Both the position numbers and the translations under genes were made by a program. 64,000 nucleotides of DNA from Vespa crabro (lineage: Eukaryota; Arthropoda; Insecta; Hymenoptera; Vespidae). How positions within the stretch are numbered: position 1 is the first letter of the stretch; every line of letters starts with the position of its first letter. The stretch lies in the NCBI RefSeq assembly GCF_910589235.1, contig NW_025813622.1, positions 25,013 to 89,012 of the forward strand, given 5' to 3'. This document shows, piece after piece, positions 1 to 10,887 of the stretch. The notes under the pieces are model-generated. The model had not been told where the DNA came from. It did no database searches and saw only the letters and a list, made by a program, of their open reading frames with translations.

Positions 1-142
1 ATATGCGAAGATAAAATCGTGAAATCTTTAATAATACTTGTGCCACAGTTAGAAAAATGTTACCAATCGATTCAGAACATTGCATTTCATAAGATCAAAC
101 ATCTATTTTATATTGGAATCAAAGTTTTTAACATTCTTTCAT

Positions 143-156
143 ATCGTATATACGAT
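143..156. repeat. 14-bp perfect palindrome ATCGTATATACGAT in each monomer
   Basis: The 14 bases equal their own reverse complement. The element recurs every 341 bp and is intact in most copies. Some variants break it: the CATAACGTAT change in the copies starting at 25916, 27962, 29667 and 31031, and TATACAATTT in the copies starting at 43307, 44671, 46376 and 47740. It is the left part of a dense dyad cluster reaching to about 189. No binding protein is known to me; cruciform potential or a dimeric binding site are possible roles. Confidence 0.85.
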
Positions 157-187
157 TTTTCGCTCATATACGCGTATCGTCGAAAAA
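156..187. repeat. Inverted repeat TTTTTCG / CGAAAAA enclosing a 10-bp palindrome
   Basis: TTTTTCG at 156-162 is complementary to CGAAAAA at 181-187, a 7-bp stem around an 18-base interval. Within that interval ATACGCGTAT (168-177) is itself a perfect palindrome. Together with the adjacent 14-bp palindrome this makes a nested dyad structure of about 45 bp in every monomer. Function is unknown. Confidence 0.75.
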
Positions 188-317
188 CGAAAACTTGAAA
201 TCTCGTTCAATTTCAATGATTTTATATTCTATCGATGCAGAATAAAGAATATAACAAGAATATAACGTTTTTACTATGTTTAAATACGCGTTTTCATATG
301 ATAATTGTCGAAAAACG
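179..317. repeat. GTCGAAAAACG motif present twice per monomer (179-189, 307-317)
   Basis: The exact 11-mer occurs at 179-189 and 307-317, each time downstream of ATACGCG or a near form of it (168-174 and 285-290). These may be remnants of an internal duplication or a recurring protein-binding motif. The second copy carries the common GT-to-CT change (AAAACCTAATC) in a subset of monomers, for example at 8160, 10206, 10888, 13275, 14298, 15662, 37485, 38849, 40895, 44305 and 47374. Confidence 0.7.
246..266. repeat. Direct repeat AGAATATAAC with 11-bp period
   Basis: AGAATATAAC occurs at 246-255 and again at 257-266, separated by one base. It is a small internal tandem duplication present in nearly every monomer. 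Variants in a few copies alter one unit, for example a TA-to-AT swap at 50378-50379, 54811-54812 and 57198-57199. Confidence 0.75.
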
Positions 318-334
318 TAATCGACATACGCGAA

Positions 335-351
335 TTTCGGTATATGCGAAG
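335..351 (+). other. Weak CENP-B-box-like 17-mer at the monomer junction
   Basis: Aligned to the essential CENP-B core nTTCGnnnnAnnCGGGn, this site has TTCG (336-339), A (344) and CG (347-348), but AA at 349-350 instead of GG, so 7 of 9 core bases match. It recurs in almost every monomer. CENP-B boxes are established in mammals; related pogo-derived proteins exist elsewhere. The CpG-rich composition makes chance resemblance plausible, so this is a pattern match only. Confidence 0.2.
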
Positions 352-3300
352 ATAAAATCGTGAAATCTTTAATAATACTTGTGCCACAGTTAGAAAAATG
401 TTACCAATCGATTCAGAACATTGCATTTCATAAGATCAAACATCTATTTTATATTGGAATCAAAGTTTTTAACATTCTTTCATATCGTATATACGATTTT
501 TCGCTCATATACGCGTATCGTCGAAAAACGAAAACTTGAAATCTCGTTCAATTTCAATGATTTTATATTCTATCGATGCAGAATAAAGAATATAACAAGA
601 ATATAACGTTTTTACTATGTTTAAATACGCGTTTTCATATGATAATTGTCGAAAAACGTAATCGACATACGCGAATTTCGGTATATGCGAAGATAAAATC
701 GTGAAATCTTTAATAATACTTGTGCCACAGTTAGAAAAATGTTACCAATCGATTCAGAACATTGCATTTCATAAGATCAAACATCTATTTTATATTGGAA
801 TCAAAGTTTTTAACAATCTTTCATATCGTATATACGATTTTTCGCTCATATACGTGTATCGTCGAAAAACGAAAACTTGAAATCTCGTTCAATTTCAATG
901 ATTTTATATTCTATCGATGCAGAATAAAGAATATAACAAGAATATAACGTTTTTACTATGTTTAAATACGCGTTTTCATATGATAATTGTCGAAAAACGT
1001 AATCGACATACGCGAATTTCGGTATATGCGAAGATAAAATCGTGAAATCTTTAATAATACTTGTGCCACAGTTAGAAAAATGTTACCAATCGATTCAGAA
1101 CATTGCATTTCATAAGATCAAACATCTATTTTATATTGGAATCAAAGTTTTTAACATTCTTTCATATCGTATATACGATTTTTCGCTCATATACGCGTAT
1201 CGTCGAAAAACGAAAACTTGAAATCTCGTTCAATTTCAATGATTTTATATTCTATCGATGCAGAATAAAGAATATAACAAGAATATAACGTTTTTACTAT
1301 GTTTAAATACGCGTTTTCATATGATAATTGTCGAAAAACGTAATCGACATACGCGAATTTCGGTATATGCGAAGATAAAATCGTGAAATCTTTAATAATA
1401 CTTGTGCCACAGTTAGAAAAATGTTACCAATCGATTCAGAACATTGCATTTCATAAGATCAAACATCTATTTTATATTGGAATCAAAGTTTTTAACATTC
1501 TTTCGTATCGTATATACGATTTTTCGCTGATATACGCGTATCGTCGAAAAACGAAAACTTGAAATCTCGTTCAATTTCAATGATTTTATATTCTATCGAT
1601 GCAGAATAAAGAATATAACAAGAATATAACGTTTTTACTATGTTTAAATACGCGTTTTCATATGATAATTGTCGAAAAACGTAATCGACATACGCGAATT
1701 TCGGTATATGCGAAGATAAAATCGTGAAATCTTTAATAATACTTGTGCCACAGTTAGAAAAATGTTACCAATCGATTCAGAACATTGCATTTCATAAGAT
1801 CAAACATCTATTTTATATTGGAATCAAAGTTTTTAACATTCTTTCATATCGTATATACGATTTTTCGCTCATATACGCGTATCGTCGAAAAACGAAAACT
1901 TGAAATCTCGTTCAATTTCAATGATTTTATATTCTATCGATGCAGAATAAAGAATATAACAAGAATATAACGTTTTTACTATGTTTAAATACGCGTTTTC
2001 ATATGATAATTGTCGAAAAACGTAATCGACATACGCGAATTTCGGTATATGCGAAGATAAAATCGTGAAATCTTTAATAATACTTGTGCCACAGTTAGAA
2101 AAATGTTACCAATCGATTCAGAACATTGCATTTCATAAGATCAAACATCTATTTTATATTGGAATCAAAGTTTTTAACATTCTTTCATATCGTATATACG
2201 ATTTTTCGCTCATATACGCGTATCGTCGAAAAACGAAAACTTGAAATCTCGTTCAATTTCAATGATTTTATATTCTATCGATGCAGAATAAAGAATATAA
2301 CAAGAATATAACGTTTTTACTATGTTTAAATACGCGTTTTCATATGATAATTGTCGAAAAACTTAATCGACATACGCGAATTTCGGTATATGCGAAGATA
2401 AAATCGTGAAATCTTTAATAATACTTGTGCCACAGTTAGAAAAATGTTACCAATCGATTCAGAACATTGCATTTCATAAGATCAAACATCTATTTTATAT
2501 TGGAATCAAAGTTTTTAACATTCTTTCATATCGTATATACGATTTTTCGCTCATATACGCGTATCGTCGAAAAACGAAAACTTGAAATCTCGTTCAATTT
2601 CAATGAATTTATATTCTATCGATGCAGAATAAAGAATATAACAAGAATATAACGTTTTTACTATGTTTAAATACGCGTTTTCATATGATAATTGTCGAAA
2701 AACGTTATCGACATACGCGAATTTCGGTATAAGCGAAGATAAAATCGTGAAATCTTTAATAATACTTGTGCCACAGTTAGAAAAATGTTACCAATCGATT
2801 CAGAACATTGCATTTCATAAGATCAAACATCTATTTTATATTGGAATCAAAGTTTTTAACATTCTTTCATATCGTATATACGATTTTTCGCTCATATACG
2901 CGTATCGTCGAAAAACGAAAACTTGAAATCTCGTTCAATTTCAATGATTTTATATTCTATCGATGCAGAATAAAGAATATAACAAGAATATAACGTTTTT
3001 ACTATGTTTAAATACGCGTTTTCATATGATAATTGTCGAAAAACGTAATCGACATACGCGAATTTCGGTATATGCGAAGATAAAATCGTGAAATCTTTAA
3101 TAATACTTGTGCCACAGTTAGAAAAATGTTACCAATCGATTCAGAACATTGCTTTTCATAAGATCAAACATCTATTTTATATTGGAATCAAAGTTTTTAA
3201 CATTCTTTCATATCGTATATACGATTTTTCGCTCATATACGCGTATCGTCGAAAAACGAAAACTTGAAATATCGTTCAATTTCAATGATTTTATATTCTA

Positions 3301-6300
3301 TCGATGCAGAATAAAGAATATAACAAGAATATAACGTTTTTACTATGTTTAAATACGCGTTTTCATATGATAATTGTCGAAAAACGTAATCGACATACGC
3401 GAATTTCGGTATATGCGAAGATAAAATCGTGAAATCTTTAATAATACTTGTGCCACAGTTAGAAAAATGTTACCAATCGATTCAGAACATTGCATTTCAT
3501 AAGATCAAACATCTATTTCATATTGGAATCAAAGTTTTTAACATTCTTTCATATCGTATATACGATTTTTCGCTCATATACGCGTATCGTCGAAAAACGA
3601 AAACTTGAAATCTCGTTCAATTTCAATGATTTTATATTCTATCGATGCAGAATAAAGAATATAACAAGAATATAACGTTTTTACTATGTTTAAATACGCG
3701 TTTTCATATGATAATTGTCGAAAAACGTAATCGACATACGCGAATTTCGGTATATGCTAAGATAAAATCGTGAAATCTTTAATAATACTTGTGCCACAGT
3801 TAGAAAAATGTTACCAATCGATTCAGAACATTGCATTTCATAAGATCAAACATCTATTTTATATTGGAATCAAAGTTTTTAACATTCTTTCATATCGTAT
3901 ATACGATTTTTCGCTCATATACGCGTATCGTCGAAAAACGGAAACTTGAAATCTCGTTCAATTTCAATGATTTTATATTCTATCGATGCAGAATAAAGTA
4001 TATAACAAGAATATAACGTTTTTACTATGTTTAAATACGCGTTTTCATATGATAATTGTCGAAAAACGTAATCGACATACGCGAATTTCGGTATACGCGA
4101 AGATAAAATCGTGAAATCTTTAATAATACTTGTGCCACAGTTAGAAAAATGTTACCAATCGATTCAGAACATTGCATTTCATAAGATCAAACATCTATTT
4201 TATATTGGAATCAAAGTTTTTAACATTCTTTCATATCGTATATACTATTTTTCGCTCATATACGCGTATCGTCGAAAAACGAAAACTTGAAATCTCGTTC
4301 AATTTCAATGATTTTATATTCTATCGATGCAGAATAAAGAATATAACAAGAATATAACGTTTTAACTATGTTTAAATACGCGTTTTCATATGATAATTGT
4401 CGAAAAACGTAATCGACATACGCGAATTTCGGTATATGCGAAGATAAAATCGTGAAATCTTTAATAATACTTGTGCCACAGTTAGAAAAATGTTACCAAT
4501 CGATTCAGAACATTGCATTTCATAAGATCAAACATCTATTTTATATTGGAATCAAAGTTTTTAACATTCTTTCATATCGTATATACGATTTTTCGCTCAT
4601 ATACGCGTATCGTCGAAAAACGAAAACTTGAAATCTCGTTCAATTTCAATGATTTTATATTCTATCGATGCAGAATAAAGAATATAACAAGAATATAACG
4701 TTTTTACTATGTTTAAATACGCGTTTTCATATGATAATTGTCGAAAAACGTAATCGACATACGCGAATTTCGGTATATGCGAAGATAAAATCGTGAAATC
4801 TTTAATAATACTTGTGCCACAGTTAGAAAAATGTTACCAATCGATTCAGAACATTGCATTTCATAAGATCAAACATCTATTTTATATTGGAATCAAAGTT
4901 TTTAACATTCTTTCATATCGTATATACGATTTTTCGCTCATATACGCGTATCGTCGAAAAACGAAAACTTGAAATCTCGTTCAATTTCAATGATTTTATA
5001 TTCTATCGAGGCAGAATAAAGAATATAACAAGAATATAACGTTTTTACTATGTTTAAATACGCGTTTTCATATGATTATTGTCGAAAAACGTAATCGACA
5101 TACGCGAATTTCGGTATATGCGAAGATAAAATCGTGAAATCTTTAATAATACTTGTGCCACAGTTAGAAAAATGTTACCAATCGATTCAGAACATTGCAT
5201 TTCATAAGATCAAACATCTATTTTATATTGGAATCAAAGTTTTTAACATTCTTTCATATCGTATATACGATTTTTCGCTCATATACGCGTATCGTCGAAA
5301 AACGAAAACTTGAAATCTCGTTCAATTTCAATGATTTTATATTCTATCGATGCAGAATAAAGAATATAACAAGAATATAACGTTTTAACTATGTTTAAAT
5401 ACGCGTTTTCATATGATTATTGTCGAAAAACGTAATCGACATACGCGAATTTCGGTATATGCGAAGATAAAATCGTGAAATCTTTAATAATACTTGTGCC
5501 ACAGTTAGAAAAATGTTACCAATCGACTCAGAACATTGCATTTCCTAAGATCAAGCATCTATTTTATATTGGAATCAAAGTTTTTAACATTCTTTCATAT
5601 CGTATATACGATTTTTCGCTCATATACGCGTATCGTCGAAAAACGAAAACTTGAAATCTCGTTCAATTTCAATGATTTTATATTCTATCGATGCAGAATA
5701 AAGAATATAACAAGAATATAACGTTTTTATTATGTTTAAATACGCGTTTTAATATGATAATTGTCGAAAAACGTAATCGACATACGCGAATTTCGGTATA
5801 TGCGAAGATAAAATCGTGAAATCTTTAATAATACTTGTGCCACAGTTAGAAAAATGTTACCAATCGATTCAGAACATTGCATTTCATAAGATCAAACATC
5901 TATTTTATATTGGAATCAAAGTTTTTAACATTCTTTCATATCGTATATACGATTTTTCGCTCATATACGCGTATCGTCGAAAAACGAAAACTTGAAATCT
6001 CGTTCAATTTCAATGATTTTATATTCTATCGATGCAGAATAAAGAATATAACAAGAATATAACGTTTTTACTATGTTTAAATACGCGTTTTCATATGATA
6101 ATTGTCGAAAAACGTAATCGACATACGCGAATTTCGGTATATGCGAAGATAAAATCGTGAAATCTTTAATAATACTTGTGCCACAGTTAGAAAAATGTTA
6201 CCAATCGATTCAGAACATTGCATTTCATAAGATCAAACATCTATTTTATATTGGAATCAAAGTTTTTAACATTCTTTCATATCGTATATACGATTTTTCG

Positions 6301-9300
6301 CTCATATACGCGTATCGTCGAAAAACGAAAACTTGAAATCTCGTTCAATTTCAATGATTTTATATTCTATCGATGCAGAATAAAGAATATAACAAGAATA
6401 TAACGTTTTTACTATGTTTAAATACGCGTTTTCATATGATAATTGTCGAAAAACGTAATCGACATACGCGAATTTCGGTATATGCGAAGATAAAATCGTG
6501 AAATCTTTAATAATACTTGTGCCACAGTTAGAAAAATGTTACCAATCGATTCAGAACATTGCATTTCATAAGATCAAACATCTATTTTATATTGGAATCA
6601 AAGTTTTTAACATTCTTTCATATCGTATATACGATTTTTCGCTCATATACGCGTATCGTCGAAAAACGAAAACTTGAAATCTCGTTCAATTTCAATGATT
6701 TTATATTCTATCGATGCAGAATAAAGAATATAACAAGAATATAACGTTTTTACTATGTTTAAATACGCGTTTTCATATGATAATTGTCGAAAAACGTAAT
6801 CGACATACGCGAATTTCGGTATATGCGAAGATAAAATCGTGAAATCTTTAATAATACTTGTGCCACAGTTAGAAAAATGTTACCAATCGATTCAGAACAT
6901 TGCATTTCATAAGATCAAACATCTATTTTATATTGGAATCAAAGTTTTTAACATTCTTTCATATCGTATATACGATTTTTCGCTCATATACGCGTATCGT
7001 CGAAAAACGAAAACTTGAAATCTCGTTCAATTTCAATGATTTTATATTCTATCGATGCAGAATAAAGAATATAACAAGAATATAACGTTTTTACTATGTT
7101 TAAATACGCGTTTTCATATGATAATTGTCGAAAAACGTAATCGACATACGCGAATTTCGGTATATGCGAAGATAAAATCGTGAAATCTTTAATAATACTT
7201 GTGCCACAGTTAGAAAAATGTTACCAATCGATTCAGAACATTGCATTTCATAAGATCAAACATCTATTTTACATTGGAATCAAAGTTTTTAACATTCTTT
7301 CATATCGTATATACGATTTTTCGCTCATATACGCGTATCGTCGAAAAACGAAAACTTGAAATCTCGTTCAATTTCAATGATTTTATATTCTATCGATGCA
7401 GAATAAAGAATATAACAAGAATATAACGTTTTTACTATGTTTAAATACGCGTTTTCATATGATTATTGTCGAAAAACGTAATCGACATACGCGAATTTCG
7501 GTATATGCGAAGATAAAATCGTGAAATCCTTAATAATACTTGTGCCACAGTTAGAAAAATGTTACCAATCGATTCAGAACATTGCATTTCATAAGATCAA
7601 ACATCTATTTTATATTGGAATCAAAGTTTTTAACATTCTTTCATATCGTATATACGATTTTTCGCTCATATACGCGTATCGTCGAAAAACGAAAACTTGA
7701 AATCTCGTTCAATTTCAATGATTTTATATTCTATCGATGCAGAATAAAGAATATAACAAGAATATAACGTTTTTACTATGTTTAAATACGCGTTTTCATA
7801 TGATAATTGTCGAAAAACGTAATCGACATACGCGAATTTCGGTATATGCGAAGATAAAATCGTGAAATCTTTAATAATACTTGTGCCACAGTTAGAAAAA
7901 TGTTACCAATCGATTCAGAACATTGCATTTCATAAGATCAAACATCTATTTTACATTGGAATCAAAGTTTTTAACATTCTTTCATATCGTATATACGATT
8001 TTCCGCTCATATACGCGTATCGTCGAAAAACGAAAACTTGAAATCTCGTTCAATTTCAATGATTTTATATTCTATCGATGCTGAATAAAGAATATAACAA
8101 GAATATAACGTTTTTACTATGTTTAAATACGCGTTTTCATATGATAATTGTCGAAAAACCTAATCGACATACGCGAATTTCGGTATATGCGAAGATAAAA
8201 TCGTGAAATCTTTAATAATACTTGTGCCACAGTTAGAAAAATGTTACCAATCGATTCAGAACATTGCATTTCATAAGATCAAACATCTATTTTATATTGG
8301 AATCAAAGTTTTTAACATTCTTTCATATCGTATATACGATTTTTCGCTCATATACGCGTATCGTCGAAAAACGAAAACTTGAAATCTCGTTCAATTTCAA
8401 TGATTTTATATTCTATCGATGCAGAATAAAGAATATAACAAGAATATAACGTTTTTACTATGTTTAAATACGCGTTTTCATATGATAATTGTCGAAAAAC
8501 GTAATCGACATACGCGAATTTCGGTATATGCGAAGATAAAATCGTGAAATCTTTAATAATACTTGTGCCACAGTTAGAAAAATGTTACCAATCGATTCAG
8601 AACATTGCATTTCATAAGATCAAACATCTATTTTATATTGGAATCAAAGTTTTTAACATTCTTTCATATCGTATATACGATTTTTCGCTCATATACGCGT
8701 ATCGTCGAAAAACGAAAACTTGAAATCTCGTTCAATTTCAATGATTTTATATTCTATCGATGCAGAATAAAGAATATAACAAGAATATAACGTTTTTACT
8801 ATGTTTAAATACGCGTTTTCATATGATAATTGTCGAAAAACGTAATCGACATACGCGAATTTCGGTATATGCGAAGATAAAATCGTGAAATCTTTAATAA
8901 TACTTGTGCCACAGTTAGAAAAATGTTACCAATCGATTCAGAACATTGCATTTCATAAGATCAAACATCTATTTTATATTGGAATCAAAGTTTTTAACAT
9001 TCTTTCATATCGTATATACGATTTTTCGCTCATATACGCGTATCGTCGAAAAACGAAAACTTGAAATCTCGTTCAATTTCAATGATTTTATATTCTATCG
9101 ATGCAGAATAAAGAATATAACAAGAATATAACGTTTTTACTATGTTTAAATACGCGTTTTCATATGATAATTGTCGAAAAACGTAATCGACATACGCGAA
9201 TTTCGGTATATGCGAAGATAAAATCGTGAAATCTTTAATAATACTTGTGCCACAGTTAGAAAAATGTTACCAATCGATTCAGAACATTGCATTTCATAAG

Positions 9301-10887
9301 ATCAAACATCTATTTTATATTGGAATCAAAGTTTTTAACATTCTTTCATATCGTATATACGATTTTTCGCTCATATACGCGTATCGTCGAAAAACGAAAA
9401 CTTGAAATCTCGTTCAATTTCAATGATTTTATATTCTATCGATGCAGAATAAAGAATATAACAAGAATATAACGTTTTTACTATGTTTAAATACGCGTTT
9501 TCATATGATAATTGTCGAAAAACGTAATCGACATACGCGAATTTCGGTATATGCGAAGATAAAATCGTGAAATCTTTAATAATACTTGTGCCACAGTTAG
9601 AAAAATGTTACCAATCGATTCAGAACATTGCATTTCATAAGATCAAACATCTATTTTATATTGGAATCAAAGTTTTTAACATTCTTTCATATCGTATATA
9701 CGATTTTTCGCTCATATACGCGTATCGTCGAAAAACGAAAACTTGAAATCTCGTTCAATTTCAATGATTTTATATTCTATCGATGCAGAATAAAGAATAT
9801 AACAAGAATATAACGTTTTTACTATGTTTAAATACGCGTTTTCATATGATAATTGTCGAAAAACGTAATCGACATACGCGAATTTCGGTATATGCGAAGA
9901 TAAAATCGTGAAATCTTTAATAATACTTGTGCCACAGTTAGAAAAATGTTACCAATCGATTCAGAACATTGCATTTCATAAGATCAAACATCTATTTTAT
10001 ATTGGAATCAAAGTTTTTAACATTCTTTCATATCGTATATACGATTTTTCGCTCATATACGCGTATCGTCGAAAAACGAAAACTTGAAATCTCGTTCAAT
10101 TTCAATGATTTTATATTCTATCGATGCAGAATAAAGAATATAACAAGAATATAACGTTTTTACTATGTTTAAATACGCGTTTTCATATGATAATTGTCGA
10201 AAAACCTAATCGACATACGCGAATTTCGGTATATGCGAAGATAAAATCGTGAAATCTTTAATAATACTTGTGCCACAGTTAGAAAAATGTTACCAATCGA
10301 TTCAGAACATTGCATTTCATAAGATCAAACATCTATTTTATATTGGAATCAAAGTTTTTAACATTCTTTCATATCGTATATACGATTTTTCGCTCATATA
10401 CGCGTATCGTCGAAAAACGAAAACTTGAAATCTCGTTCAATTTCAATGATTTTATATTCTATCGATGCAGAATAAAGAATATAACAAGAATATAACGTTT
10501 TTACTATGTTTAAATACGCGTTTTCATATGATAATTGTCGAAAAACGTAATCGACATACGCGAATTTCGGTATATGCGAAGATAAAATCGTGAAATCTTT
10601 AATAATACTTGTGCCACAGTTAGAAAAATGTTACCAATCGATTCAGAACATTGCATTTCATAAGATCAAACATCTATTTTACATTGGAATCAAAGTTTTT
10701 AACATTCTTTCATATCGTATATACGATTTTTCGCTCATATACGCGTATCGTCGAAAAACGAAAACTTGAAATCTCGTTCAATTTCAATGATTTTATATTC
10801 TATCGATGCAGAATAAAGAATATAACAAGAATATAACGTTTTTACTATGTTTAAATACGCGTTTTCATATGATAATTGTCGAAAAAC

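Larger units (their letters stand above)
1..341. repeat. Reference monomer of the 341-bp satellite
   Basis: This copy matches the consensus I see throughout and serves as the coordinate frame for the sub-features below. In monomer coordinates it holds a 14-bp palindrome (143-156), a 10-bp palindrome with an MluI-type ACGCGT core (168-177), a second ACGCGT (286-291), the motif GTCGAAAAACG twice (179-189 and 307-317), an 11-bp-period direct repeat (246-266), and six A5 or T5 tracts. It has 22 CpG and 8 GpC dinucleotides. The phase is arbitrary. Monomer k starts at 1+341(k-1) up to copy 72 and at 341(k-1) from copy 73 on, because of a one-base deletion in copy 72. Its length is close to two nucleosome repeats. 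Confidence 0.97.
1..10887. repeat. Near-consensus array section, few shared variants
   Basis: About 32 monomers, mostly at or one base from consensus. Small sets of shared markers exist: GATTATTG at 5077, 5418 and 7464; TTTTAACT at 4364 and 5387 (three monomers apart); TTTACATTGG at 7272 and 7954 (two monomers apart). Other changes look private, such as a C-to-G near 1529, TATAAGCG near 2731 and TATACTAT near 4254. By eye the stretch from about 8161 to 10205 (six monomers) carries no substitution, and it is bounded on both sides by the same CCTAATC variant. No non-satellite sequence occurs. Confidence 0.9.

Noticed and set aside
96..118. TATA-like and inverted CCAAT-like motifs (TATTTTATATTGG region)
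   Set aside because: AT-rich sequence gives such motifs by chance, there is no gene downstream, and nothing else suggests a promoter.
80..265. A 61-codon open frame recurring in nearly every monomer
   Set aside because: It opens with TTG, not ATG, lies in satellite DNA, and recurs only because the monomers are near-identical. The period of 341 is not a multiple of three, so no longer frame forms. Several copies break it by a stop or lack the start without any sign of constraint, and the product resembles no family I recognise.
2663..2926. An 87-codon open frame beginning with ATG
   Set aside because: It exists only because one substitution near 2706 removes a stop codon (AACGTTATCG in place of AACGTAATCG). 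The surrounding sequence is ordinary satellite, and the frame occurs once.
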